Positions 1 to 7,507 of a stretch of 55,434 nucleotides of DNA are shown here, in pieces. Source of the DNA: Agreia sp. Leaf283 (lineage in GTDB: Bacteria; Actinomycetota; Actinomycetes; Actinomycetales; Microbacteriaceae); contig NZ_LMNF01000004.1 in assembly GCF_001422485.1 (NCBI RefSeq), forward strand, positions 380,377-435,810, in the 5' to 3' direction. The stretch's first letter is position 1. Each line of letters starts with the position of its first letter. A model generated the notes under the pieces. It was not told where the DNA came from. It saw only the letters and a list, made by a program, of their open reading frames with translations, and searched no databases. The position numbers and the translations under genes were made by a program.

Positions 1-524
1 GAGCCGTACTGGGCGCACAGGCCGATGTGCTGATTCGCGTCGCGTCCGCCATCTCGGATGCTGCTGTTTTCATCTGCGTGGACTCGCTTCTCGCTGCGAT
101 GCCGCGGGCCAGGGTCGAGGTGTCGGGGCCGCTGCCCGAGGTGCTTCGGGGCGATCCGCGAGTCGTTTCGGCGAGCTCTGCGAGTTCCGTGAGCTCTCAG
201 GCCGACCCCGTCGTCGCCGCGACCGGCGTCGAGCGCGTGCGCATCGACATCCCGAACGCCGTGGCCGTGCGACTGCCGGATGCGCCGCGCGACAACAGGC
301 TCGCCTGGGCCGTCGAGGCGGTCGGCGTGGGCGAGCTGGGCGAGGTCGTGTTCACCGACGAGAACGGCGAGCCCCTCATGACGGTCACATCGCGCCGGGC
401 CGCGCTGCGGCGTGCGCGCTGGAGGGACGACTCCCTCTTCGACACGCTCGTGGAGCGCGCTCCCTGGCTCGCGCCGATCACAACGGAGCCGAGCGTCGCC
501 GCCTACCTGGGCGGCTGGGGCTAG
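1..524 (+). CDS. Unknown protein, 5' end cut by the window edge
   Basis: The frame is open to the left edge (first full codon at 3), so the real start probably lies outside the window; an internal GTG at 27 would give 165 aa. The visible part has no signal peptide or membrane segment. It is rich in Val, Ala and Arg, has a Ser-rich stretch in the middle (SSASSVSS), and ends in an amphipathic region (RRARWRDDSLFDTLVERAPW). I recognise no family. A family A palindrome follows directly after the stop and may act as its terminator. Coding potential is supported by the strong third-position GC bias; the function is unknown. Confidence 0.55.
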   Translation, partial: AVLGAQADVLIRVASAISDAAVFICVDSLLAAMPRARVEVSGPLPEVLRGDPRVVSASSASSVSSQADPVVAATGVERVRIDIPNAVAVRLPDAPRDNRLAWAVEAVGVGELGEVVFTDENGEPLMTVTSRRAALRRARWRDDSLFDTLVERAPWLAPITTEPSVAAYLGGWG

Positions 525-526
525 CG

Positions 527-600
527 CGTCCGCACCCGCGCCCCCGGGGAGCATCCGCTGCTCGTCGGCCGGCGGCGGATGCGCCGATCGGGCGCGGACG
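527..600. repeat. Family A palindromic element, copy 1
   Basis: The outer arms pair GTCCGC (528-533) with GCGGAC (594-599). The inner arms pair GCATCCGC (551-558) with GCGGATGC (575-582). It sits directly after the stop of the first gene. The same design recurs at 3245, 4231, 6156, 42720 and inside nadB at 46905. It could fold as a long hairpin and stop transcription, although no T run follows. Confidence 0.75.
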
Positions 601-626
601 AGGCCGCCGACTGCGAGACTGAGCAC

Positions 627-974
627 ATGCGTCATATCGTCACAGCGTCCGAGGCCGTCGAGATCGTCAGGCCGGGGCTGCGCATCCATGCCTACTCGCC
701 TGAGGATGCGTTCGCGAGCGCATCGACGATCGCGGTCGACGGAGAGCACCACCGCATTCACAGCACCCACTCCGACAGGATCTACCTGGTGCAGTCCGGA
801 TCAGGATGGTTCGAGATCGATGGGGTGACGAAGCGGGTCGGTGCTGACGACGTCGTCTTCCTTCCGCGCGAGACCGGATACTCGTATGGCGGAAAGATGA
901 ACCTCTTTCTCGTTCACGCGCCCGGATTCCTCGACGGAACCGACGTCGAGCTCCCTGCGATCGACGAGTCCTGA
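627..974 (+). CDS. Cupin-fold small protein
   Basis: 115 aa from ATG 627. It looks like a single-domain cupin: a first motif with HxxH spacing (HSTHSD) followed by beta-strand residues (IYLVQSGSGWFEIDG), then a second motif region (VFLPRETGYSYGG). Cupins of this size bind a metal or small ligand in a beta barrel and are often sugar- or amino-acid-related binding proteins or isomerases; the sequence does not show which. The ribosome binding site is weak, and an in-frame start at 579 would run into the family A repeat, so 627 is preferred. It stands alone, 58 bp ahead of the next gene. Confidence 0.65.
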   Translation: MRHIVTASEAVEIVRPGLRIHAYSPEDAFASASTIAVDGEHHRIHSTHSDRIYLVQSGSGWFEIDGVTKRVGADDVVFLPRETGYSYGGKMNLFLVHAPGFLDGTDVELPAIDES

Positions 975-1032
975 GCCGCCTGGCTGGTTGTTCGCCATAC
1001 CGCGGAGTCGGCGACTGACCTAGGTTGGAGTC

Positions 1033-1530
1033 ATGCCAGACACCTTCGAACAGGCCCAGGCGCGCGTTCTCGCGCTCAACAGCGACGAGCTTCCTTTCGT
1101 CTACCAGGCGGCGCCCTACGGCATTCAGGCCGTGTGGAAGTACGCCGACGTGAAGTGGGCGGCGATCACCGCGGCCGGAACGATCGACGCCTCGTACGAG
1201 CTGCGGGTCACGCTCGACCCGGCCGAATCCCAGTGGGAGTTCGACGAGACCGACACGCAGAGCGAGTCGCGCATCCGCAGCACGGGCGGCGGCGGGTTCA
1301 GCATCGGCGGCTCGACCTCGACCTTCAAAGGCCGTGAGAACCGCAAGACCTTCTCGTTCGGAGTCGGGTCTGCAGCGAGCACGACCGACCGCCAGGGAAC
1401 TCACGACGGCTTCACCTACGGCTATGCGTTCACCACTGACGAGATCAAGCAGCCGTTGATCGCGGCGCTCGAACAGGGCGGCTGGGAGCCGAAGAAGAAG
1501 GGCTTCTTCGGAAAGCTCTTCGGCGGCTGA
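1033..1530 (+). CDS. Unknown soluble protein, 165 aa
   Basis: ATG 1033 is preceded by GGAG about 6 bp upstream. The protein has no signal peptide or membrane helix. The centre has a Gly/Ser-rich low-complexity stretch (STGGGGFSIGGSTSTF), and the C-terminus is a basic-aromatic tail (EPKKKGFFGKLFGG). A tail of this kind is seen on small membrane-associated or chaperone-like proteins, but that is weak evidence. I cannot assign a family. It is convergent with the MmyB-type regulator; only about 10 bp separate the two stops. Confidence 0.6.
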   Translation: MPDTFEQAQARVLALNSDELPFVYQAAPYGIQAVWKYADVKWAAITAAGTIDASYELRVTLDPAESQWEFDETDTQSESRIRSTGGGGFSIGGSTSTFKGRENRKTFSFGVGSAASTTDRQGTHDGFTYGYAFTTDEIKQPLIAALEQGGWEPKKKGFFGKLFGG

Positions 1531-1540
1531 TCGGGCCCGC

Positions 1541-2359
1541 TCAGCCCCGTGACGCGGTGAGACCCATGAAGCGCAGCTTGTCGGCTGCGTCGCTGTTCTC
1601 GTCGGGATAGTAGAGCACCAGAATCAGATCGCCGAGAGGCAGCTTCTCGCGGTGCAGGCGCATCGTGCCGACCGTCGGATGGTTCACGGTCGTGCTGCCG
1701 CCCTCGAGCGGGCGCACGTCCTGCCGGGCCCAGAGGGTGCGGAACCGATCACTGGCCAGGCTGAGCTCGCCGATGAGTTCGACTGCGCGTGGGTCGGTGA
1801 CATCGTCGCCGAGGGTCTGTCGCACGAGGGCCACGAACGACGCCACGGATGTCTCCCAATCGTGGTGGAACTCCCGCTCCTCTGGATCGAGGAGCAGCGA
1901 GCGCAGGCGGTTCTGGCCGGGAACGAGGCGCGGCGACAAGGCGACTGCGAGTGCGTTCGATGCCAGCACGTCGAAGTATCGACCCTCGATGAACGCGGGA
2001 ACGTCAAGCGCCGCGAGCAGGTGGTGCACGCGCCCGGGCACCCGCTCGACGCGGCGCTGCCGACGGACGCGCGGGCGCTCCGCTCCGAGCCCCATGAGAT
2101 ACGCGGACTCGACCTCGTCGAGCTGAAGGACCCGTGCCAGTGACTCGAGTACCTGCAGCGACGGATGGCTGTCGCGCCCGCGTTCGAGTCGCAGGTAGTA
2201 GTCGGCGCTGATGCCCGCCAGCAGGGCTACCTCCTCGCGGCGGAGGCCCGGAACTCTTCGATGGGAGCCAGCAGGCAAGCCGAGCTGCTCGGGGGTGACC
2301 AGCCCGCGCCGGGCGCGCAGGTACTCGCCAAGCCGGTTCGAGCGGTCGTCACCATCCAT
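1541..2359 (-). CDS. XRE-family regulator with MmyB-like ligand domain
   Basis: 272 aa starting at ATG 2359; the frame stays open further upstream but overlaps the divergent SDR gene, so that extension is rejected. A helix-turn-helix occupies about residues 40-63 (RREEVALLAGISADYYLRLE). The remainder matches the MmyB-like PAS-type domain, with the typical features HHLLAAL, WARQDVRPLEGG, VNHPTVGTM and LYYP. This regulator type usually stands divergent to one short-chain dehydrogenase and represses it until a small ligand binds. That is exactly the arrangement here, with 144 bp between the two starts. The ligand is unknown. Confidence 0.88.
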   Translation of the reverse strand: MDGDDRSNRLGEYLRARRGLVTPEQLGLPAGSHRRVPGLRREEVALLAGISADYYLRLERGRDSHPSLQVLESLARVLQLDEVESAYLMGLGAERPRVRRQRRVERVPGRVHHLLAALDVPAFIEGRYFDVLASNALAVALSPRLVPGQNRLRSLLLDPEEREFHHDWETSVASFVALVRQTLGDDVTDPRAVELIGELSLASDRFRTLWARQDVRPLEGGSTTVNHPTVGTMRLHREKLPLGDLILVLYYPDENSDAADKLRFMGLTASRG

Positions 2360-2503
2360 GGGTGTCACGATACCGAGCGCCGAAGCGACGAGAGGGGGTC
2401 CTGCCACTCCCCGGATCAGCGGAGGACTGCCTGGCCGTGGAGATCGCGACGAACATCGAGCTGTAGCCGGGCTCGCTGCGAGCTCGCCAGAAGGAGACAT
2501 CTC
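2360..2503. promoter_or_regulatory. Divergent control region, MmyB regulator / SDR
   Basis: 144 bp of non-coding sequence between two divergent starts. The SDR has a clear ribosome binding site (AAGGAG at 2491-2496). I see no convincing long palindrome, so the operator cannot be placed by eye. Confidence 0.45.
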
Positions 2504-3244
2504 ATGGATATCAGCAATCGAACGGTCCTTATCGTGGGCGGCACCTCCGGTATCGGGCTCGGTCTCGCCCGCCGGTTCGCCGCCGCGGGCAGCACGGTGA
2601 TCGTGGGCGGACGCGACACGAGCAGGGTCGACGACCTCGAGTCGGTTCGCATCGACGTCACCGACGCCGCCTCTGTTCTCACGGCCCGCGACCACGTGCT
2701 CGCCGCTCACCCCGACCTTGACGTCGTGGTCACCATGTCGGGGGTGCTTCTGCAGGAGGATCTGCGCGACCCGGCCCACGTCGGCGTTGCCGAGACCACG
2801 ATCGCGGTCAACCTGCTCGGAACGATCCGGGTGATCGACGCATTCACCCCGTACCTCGTGACCCGCGGCGCAGGCGACATCATCACGGTGACGTCCGGAA
2901 TCGGATTCCTCCCGTTCCCGCTGATGCCCACTTATGGGGCATCCAAAGCCGGCGTGCATGCGTACACCGAGGCGCTTCGTGCGCAGCTGTCGGGCACCGG
3001 TGTCACGGTGACCGAGCTCATCCCGCCGGCCGTTGCCACCGCCGGCCAAGAGAAGGTCAACCCGGCCGCGCTGCCGCTCGATGGCTTCCTCGACGAGGTC
3101 GTCGGCCTGCTGACCCAGACGCCGACGCCGAACGAGATCGTGGTGCAGGCGGCGCAGCGCCTGCGATGGGCCGAACGCGACGGCACCTATGCCGAGCTCC
3201 TGGCGGCCCGCTCCCAGTCGCTGGCCGCGCTGCCGGGCCGGTGA
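2504..3244 (+). CDS. Short-chain dehydrogenase/reductase
   Basis: 246 aa from ATG 2504, which has AAGGAG 8 bp upstream. The classical SDR fold is clear: nucleotide-binding motif GGTSGIG at residues 12-18, catalytic Ser about 131 (VTSGIG), and Tyr144/Lys148 in YGASK. A short Asp/Arg region after beta-2 (GGRDTSR) suggests NADP(H) preference, but this is not certain. It resembles the DltE-like oxidoreductases commonly paired with MmyB-type regulators. The substrate is unknown. A family A palindrome follows the stop. Confidence 0.88.
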   Translation: MDISNRTVLIVGGTSGIGLGLARRFAAAGSTVIVGGRDTSRVDDLESVRIDVTDAASVLTARDHVLAAHPDLDVVVTMSGVLLQEDLRDPAHVGVAETTIAVNLLGTIRVIDAFTPYLVTRGAGDIITVTSGIGFLPFPLMPTYGASKAGVHAYTEALRAQLSGTGVTVTELIPPAVATAGQEKVNPAALPLDGFLDEVVGLLTQTPTPNEIVVQAAQRLRWAERDGTYAELLAARSQSLAALPGR

Positions 3245-3310
3245 TCCGCGCCCGCTCGGCGCATCCGCTGCCCGCCGACCGGCGGCGGATGCACCCACGG
3301 GGTGCGGATG
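3245..3310. repeat. Family A palindromic element, copy 2
   Basis: GCATCCGC (3261-3268) pairs with GCGGATGC (3285-3292), flanked by CCGCGCCCGC on the left and GGGGTGCGGAT on the right. It fills the convergent gap between the SDR and ATP-grasp genes, a place where a bidirectional terminator is expected. Confidence 0.78.
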
Positions 3311-3323
3311 CCGCGCGCCGCGC

Positions 3324-4217
3324 TCAGCGGTAGCGGCGCGGCACCGTCCAGTGGCTGCCGAACTCGGCGTCGAAGGACTGCGGCTCGAAGGGGCTGTCGC
3401 CTCCGGCCGGGTAGCTCGTGAGCTCGCCGAACACGATGCGGTCGGGCAGCGCGTACAGGTCGACGCGCACGAAATCCGTCTCGGCGCCGAGCCTCTCTGC
3501 GATCGAGATCATCTCGTCGAGACGCTCGGGCCGCTCGCGCTCCGGCGAGATCCACGCCGGGCCGCCGCTCATTGGCAGGTGCTTCCAGTCGGCGCCGTAG
3601 AAGTCCTGGGTACGGCCGCCGAAGCGACCGGCATCCACCTGGACGTACCGGCACCGCCCGTGGAACACGAAGAACTTGTAGTCGTCGGGGATGCCTCCCG
3701 GAGCGACGAGCATCTCCTCCACGATCACCGCAGGTTCGACCTCGCCGTAAGCCCACTCGCGGTTCGGCCCTTGCCCGTAGAGCTTGGTCATCCAGACCCG
3801 CGCGATGTCGATCAGCGCGTCGACCGACACGGCGGATGGCCGCACGTGCCGGTACACCCAGCCCCAGACGGCCGGCGGCAGGGTCTGGTCTTCGGATGCC
3901 TGCGGCGACACCACGATCGCCGCGCCACTGCCGTGGGTCGGCTTCACGACATAGGCCTCGGGCAGCTCGAGCTCACGCAATCCTTCGGGATCGCGCAGGA
4001 TGGCGTACGCCTCGGGCAGATACTCCTCGCCGACGCGTGACGCCACGTACTCGCGAACCGCGGCCTTGTCGGCGAACGTGACCAGCAGCATCCGGTGGTC
4101 GCGCAGCATCTTGTAGCGCACCTTCTCGGTGAAGGTCTGCGGCCTACGGGTGCGCAGCAGCCGCACGGCGCGAACGAGTCGACTGCGCTGGCGCCAGCGC
4201 ACATGAGGGGAGGGCAC
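3324..4217 (-). CDS. TupA-like ATP-grasp protein
   Basis: 297 aa from GTG 4217. A longer reading to 4283 would translate a family A repeat and is rejected. The N-terminus has the TupA-like signature (PQTFTEKVRYKMLRDHR), followed by FADKAAVREYV, an ATP-binding lysine region (YVVKPTHGSGAA), EEML, and a C-terminal metal/ATP segment (DFVRVDLYALPDRIVFGELT). The family was named for teichuronopeptide synthesis in alkaliphilic Bacillus, and members occur in polysaccharide and capsule loci. They probably join an amino acid to a carboxylate by an acyl-phosphate. No glycan genes lie nearby, so the acceptor is unknown. Confidence 0.82.
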   Translation of the reverse strand: MPSPHVRWRQRSRLVRAVRLLRTRRPQTFTEKVRYKMLRDHRMLLVTFADKAAVREYVASRVGEEYLPEAYAILRDPEGLRELELPEAYVVKPTHGSGAAIVVSPQASEDQTLPPAVWGWVYRHVRPSAVSVDALIDIARVWMTKLYGQGPNREWAYGEVEPAVIVEEMLVAPGGIPDDYKFFVFHGRCRYVQVDAGRFGGRTQDFYGADWKHLPMSGGPAWISPERERPERLDEMISIAERLGAETDFVRVDLYALPDRIVFGELTSYPAGGDSPFEPQSFDAEFGSHWTVPRRYR

Positions 4218-4230
4218 GCTACAGACTAAC

Positions 4231-4296
4231 CGCGCCCGCTCGGCGCATCCGCTGCCGGTCGACCGGGCGCGGGTGCGCCGCAAGGGCGCGGATGCG
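4231..4296. repeat. Family A palindromic element, copy 3
   Basis: GCGCCCGCTCGGCGCATCCG (4232-4251) faces a right half with one mismatch (GCGGGTGC in place of GCGGATGC) and an outer GGGCGCGGAT. It lies between the ATP-grasp start and the MarR stop, on the upstream side of the ATP-grasp gene, so here it is not simply a shared terminator. Confidence 0.72.
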
Positions 4297-4301
4297 CGCA
4301 G

Positions 4302-4748
4302 CTAGGCGCGAGCGAGCGTCGGGAGGGCGTCGACCAGCGGAGCGAGCTCGGGCATGTCCCGGGCGGCAGCCAGGGCGCGCTCGAGAGTCTCGTCGTGCAC
4401 AGGGCGCGCCTCGGTGAGCAGCTTCTGCCCCGACGCGGTGAGCTCGGTGTAGATGCCGCGCCGATCGTCGGCGCACAGCACGCGCGTGAGCAGTCCGCGC
4501 TCTTCGAGCCGGTTCACAAGGCGGGTCGTGGCGCTGGCGCTGAGGGCCGTGGCGCGGCCGAGCTGCTGCATGCGCATGTGCCAGCCGTGCTGGCGGCTGA
4601 GTGCATCCAGAACCGTGTATTCGACGACCGACAGGGCGACGCTCGAGGTGAGCGCGCGCTCGAGCTCGGTCTCGATGAGCCCGTGCAGCGCGGCCAGCGT
4701 GCGCCAGCCCTGCGAGCGGATCTCGACTGCGTCGTCTGCGATGCCCAT
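4302..4748 (-). CDS. MarR-family transcriptional regulator
   Basis: 148 aa. The winged-helix region is typical of MarR: YTVLDALSRQ, then a recognition helix near LSASATTRLVNRLEERGLL, and the wing CADDRRGIYTELT. The family forms dimers that repress nearby efflux genes until a phenolic or drug ligand binds. It is divergent from an MFS exporter gene, with a 9-bp inverted repeat in the 177-bp gap that could be its operator. Autorepression together with control of the exporter is the likely arrangement. Confidence 0.9.
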   Translation of the reverse strand: MGIADDAVEIRSQGWRTLAALHGLIETELERALTSSVALSVVEYTVLDALSRQHGWHMRMQQLGRATALSASATTRLVNRLEERGLLTRVLCADDRRGIYTELTASGQKLLTEARPVHDETLERALAAARDMPELAPLVDALPTLARA

Positions 4749-4806
4749 GGTTCCTCCGTGTGTCGAACATGTCGCCTGCGCGGTCGCCGAAGACGGCGTC
4801 GAGCAA

Positions 4807-4866
4807 AGTAGTTGCTTGCGCGGTATAACTGCGTGTGCAATGATTTATCCCGCGCCTGCAACTACT
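4807..4866. promoter_or_regulatory. Candidate MarR operator (spaced inverted repeat)
   Basis: AGTAGTTGC at 4807-4815 is repeated inverted and perfect as GCAACTACT at 4858-4866, with 42 bp between. Both arms are bordered by GCGCG-type bases on the inner side. A further TTGC/GCAA pair lies inside. Two half-site clusters of this sort between divergent marR and exporter genes suggest dimers bound at both promoters. Confidence 0.55.
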
Positions 4867-4925
4867 AGCGTACGCGCTCTACCCGAGCACGCCAAGCATC
4901 CATCGAATCCCACACGGAGACACGC

Positions 4926-6149
4926 ATGCCCCTCGGACTACTCGCCCTCGCCATCGGAGGCTTCGGGATCGGACTCACGGAGTTCGTCATCATGGGCCTC
5001 CTGCCCGACGTGGCCGCCGACTTCGGCGTGACCGAGGCCGCGGCCGGCTGGCTCATCACCGGCTACGCCCTCAGCGTGGTCGTCGGGGCTCTCACGGTTC
5101 CCGCGCTCGTCACCCGGCTGCCGCGCAAGAACGTGCTCATGGGCCTGCTCGTGCTCTTCATCGCGGGCAACCTCATCTCGGCCCTCGCGCCCAGCTACGA
5201 GCTGATGCTCGCCGGCCGGGTCGTGGCGGCCCTCTGCCACGGGGCCTTCTTCGGCATCGGCTCCGTCGTCGCCGCCGGCCTCGTCGCCGCGAACAAGAAG
5301 GCCAGCGCGATCGCCATCATGTTCACCGGGCTCACCGCGGCGAACGTGCTCGGCGTTCCGTTCGGCACGTTCCTCGGCCAGGCATTCGGATGGCGCTCCA
5401 CGTTCTGGGCCATCACCATCATCGGCGTCATTGCCCTCGCCGGAATCCTCACCCTCGTGCCGCGCTCCGCCGGCGCCGCCGAAGGAACTCCGAGCCTGCG
5501 CGCCGAGCTGAGCGCCTTCCGCGCACCCCAGGTGTGGCTGTCGATCGCGGTCACCGTGCTCGGCTACGGCGGAATGTTCGGCGCCTTCACCTACATCGCC
5601 TACGTGTTCACCGATGTCTCGGGCTTCGCCTCGTCGGCGGTTCCGTGGTTGCTCATGCTGTTCGGCGTCGGCCTGTTCCTCGGCAATTTCGTGGGAGGCA
5701 AGGCCGCAGACAAGGCTCTGGATGCGACGCTCATCGTCGCGCTCGCGGCCCTCGCGATCGTGCTGGTCGCCTTCGCCCTGACGGCTCAGAGCCAGCTCGG
5801 CACGATCATCGCCCTCTTCTTCATGGGCGGCTTCGGGTTCGCCACCGTTCCCGGGCTGCAGATGCGCGTGATGCGCTCGGCAGGCTCCGGCGCCGCCACC
5901 CTCGTCTCGGGGGCGAACATCGGCGCCTTCAACCTGGGCAACGCACTCGGCGCCTGGCTCGGCGGGGTCACGATCGCCGCGGGCCTCGGCTACACCTCGC
6001 CGATCTGGGCAGGAGCGGGGCTCACTGTGCTGGCGCTCGCGGTGATCGTCCCGGCGGCCGCCGCCGCGAAGCGCGGGGCGGCGCGAGGCCCAGTCGACGA
6101 CGTCCCCTCCGGGGCGCCGGCCGCCCCGGAGCCCGCACGCGCATCCTGA
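4926..6149 (+). CDS. MFS efflux transporter, DHA1 / AraJ type
   Basis: 407 aa, starting at ATG 4926 with CGGAG upstream. Twelve hydrophobic segments are apparent. Helix 1 contains LTEFVIMGLLPDVAADFGV, typical of the AraJ/NepI/chloramphenicol-exporter branch of the 12-helix drug:H+ antiporters. Motif A is weak (TRLPRKNVL) and motif C-like glycine/proline residues occur in helix 5 (NVLGVPFGTFLG). The tail is Ala/Pro-rich and cytosolic. With the divergent MarR gene this looks like inducible efflux of a small toxic compound; the substrate cannot be read from the sequence. Confidence 0.87.
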   Translation: MPLGLLALAIGGFGIGLTEFVIMGLLPDVAADFGVTEAAAGWLITGYALSVVVGALTVPALVTRLPRKNVLMGLLVLFIAGNLISALAPSYELMLAGRVVAALCHGAFFGIGSVVAAGLVAANKKASAIAIMFTGLTAANVLGVPFGTFLGQAFGWRSTFWAITIIGVIALAGILTLVPRSAGAAEGTPSLRAELSAFRAPQVWLSIAVTVLGYGGMFGAFTYIAYVFTDVSGFASSAVPWLLMLFGVGLFLGNFVGGKAADKALDATLIVALAALAIVLVAFALTAQSQLGTIIALFFMGGFGFATVPGLQMRVMRSAGSGAATLVSGANIGAFNLGNALGAWLGGVTIAAGLGYTSPIWAGAGLTVLALAVIVPAAAAAKRGAARGPVDDVPSGAPAAPEPARAS

Positions 6150-6155
6150 GCCCGT

Positions 6156-6221
6156 GTCCGCGCCCGCTCGGCGCATCCGCCGCCGCTCGACCGGCAGCGC
6201 ATGCGCCTGCGGGGCGCGGAC
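6156..6221. repeat. Family A palindromic element, copy 4
   Basis: The outer arms GTCCGCGCCC (6156-6165) and GGGCGCGGAC (6212-6221) are perfect inverted repeats; the inner arms are GCGCATCCGC and a diverged GCGCATGCGC. It fills the convergent gap between the MFS and Lrp genes. Confidence 0.78.
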
Positions 6222-6231
6222 GTCGTTTGGG

Positions 6232-6720
6232 CTAGCGGCGGCGCTTCGGGGCCGGCGGCGCGGTGGGCACCACGTCGTGGGTGCGGATGTGCTCGTAGAC
6301 GACGGATGTGCGCACGTCGGCGACCTCGCGGCGTTGCGTGAGCCGGTCGATCACGAAGGCATAGAGGTCGTCGTTGTGGCGAACGCCGACGTGGATGATG
6401 AAGTCCTCGTTGCCCGTCGTGACGAACACGCCGAGGGTCTCGGGCAGCGCGCTCACCCAGTCGCGGAACGCCTCGATGACCTCGCGCGAGGGCGGCCGGA
6501 TGCGCACGGCGACGAGGGCCTGTACGCCGCGGCCGATCGAGGCGAGGTCGATGTCGAGGCTCGCGCCCGTGATGACTCCCCGGGCGCGAAGGCTGCGCGT
6601 GCGTTCGAGCGCGGTCGTGGCCGAGACCCCGACGGCGACGGCGAGGTCGCGATTCGTCATCCGTGCATCTGCCTGCAGCTGCCGCAGAATCGCGGTGTCT
6701 ATCTCGTCCATGACGCCCAT
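6232..6720 (-). CDS. Lrp/AsnC-family transcriptional regulator
   Basis: 162 aa. The N-terminal helix-turn-helix begins MDEIDTAILRQLQADARMTN and contains DLAVAVGVSATTALER. The C-terminal RAM domain (VAVRIRPPSREVIEAFRDWV, then VFVTTGNEDFIIHVGV) binds amino acids and forms octamers in the family. The C-terminus is short and basic. It is divergent from the DUF2000 gene, 103 bp apart, and probably controls that gene; Lrp/DUF2000 pairs are common. Confidence 0.9.
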   Translation of the reverse strand: MGVMDEIDTAILRQLQADARMTNRDLAVAVGVSATTALERTRSLRARGVITGASLDIDLASIGRGVQALVAVRIRPPSREVIEAFRDWVSALPETLGVFVTTGNEDFIIHVGVRHNDDLYAFVIDRLTQRREVADVRTSVVYEHIRTHDVVPTAPPAPKRRR

Positions 6721-6823
6721 TCTGGCCCGTCAGCCGGATTAAGTACGGACTTCGGGTGGGCCGCTCGCCGAAAATCGTAGCCTGTGTCGGTATTACTGAT
6801 CATCCGACGAACGGAACCACTCG

Positions 6824-7300
6824 ATGAACACCACCCCGCCCGCGATCGGCTTCGCTGCCGACGAGATCGACCTCTCGACTCCCACCCGGGCGGCTCGCCT
6901 GAAGTGGGTCATCGTGGTGAACGACTCGATTCCCGCGGGCCGGGCCGTGAACGCGGCCGTCTGCGTGGCGAGCGCCACGACCCGGGCCGTCTCCGGCATC
7001 CTCGGACCGGATGTGACCGACGCCGCCGGCGAGACGCACGCCGGTCTGCCGTGGGCGGGATGCACGATCCTCTCCGCATCCGCAGACGCACTGAAGGCCA
7101 TCAGGGCGAAGGGCGTCGCGCACGAGGCCACGTTCGTCGCCGATATGCCGGCGGTCGCCCAGGCCATTCGGGTCTACGACGAGTACATCGAGACCATGGG
7201 ATCGGCGGATGCGGAGGAGATGGAGTACCTCGCCGTGAGCCTGGTCGGCCCGAAGAATCGCATCGACAAGGTCGTGGGAGGACTGTCGCTGATGCCGTGA
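6824..7300 (+). CDS. DUF2000-family protein
   Basis: 158 aa from ATG 6824. The family pattern is clear: KWVIVVNDSIPAGRAVNAA near the start, LPWAGCTILSA in the middle, and a C-terminal EYLAVSLVGPKNRIDKVVGG. DUF2000 members have a fold like peptidyl-tRNA hydrolase 2, but their function is not established. It is paired with a divergent Lrp regulator, which hints at a role in amino-acid metabolism; that is inference. Confidence 0.85.
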   Translation: MNTTPPAIGFAADEIDLSTPTRAARLKWVIVVNDSIPAGRAVNAAVCVASATTRAVSGILGPDVTDAAGETHAGLPWAGCTILSASADALKAIRAKGVAHEATFVADMPAVAQAIRVYDEYIETMGSADAEEMEYLAVSLVGPKNRIDKVVGGLSLMP

Positions 7301-7357
7301 GCGGCCAGTGATGACGGCGGCGAGTCACCGACGCGTCACCGGCGTCTGTTATGGTCG

Positions 7358-7475
7358 TGCCCGATAGCGCCTAGGGTTCCGGAGCAGAAGTGCTCGCCTG
7401 GTCCGAGCGGCGCCACGGTCACCGCCCAGTCGGCGGCCGTCATCTGACAGGACAAAAGCCCGGAGGACCCTGCTT
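7358..7475 (+). ncRNA. ykkC-type riboswitch (guanidine-I class likely)
   Basis: Three conserved blocks of the ykkC motif appear in order and with suitable spacing: CTAGGGTTCCG (7371-7381), CTGGTCCGAG (7398-7407) and GGACAAAAGCCCGG (7450-7463). The region between them can fold into the P1/P2 and P3 helices. The element ends about 35-45 bp before the transporter start at 7508, so control could be by terminator or by masking the ribosome binding site. In the best-known class the ligand is guanidine; related ykkC subtypes sense ppGpp, PRPP or nucleoside diphosphates, and I cannot separate these by eye. Confidence 0.85.
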
Positions 7476-7507
7476 CGTCGCGCCCGCGGCATGCAGAAGG
7501 GTCCGTC

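Noticed and set aside
4938-6176. Long minus-strand reading frame opposite the MFS gene
   Set aside because: Arg/Gly/Glu/His-rich composition typical of the antisense of a GC-rich gene; the plus strand encodes a clear transporter.
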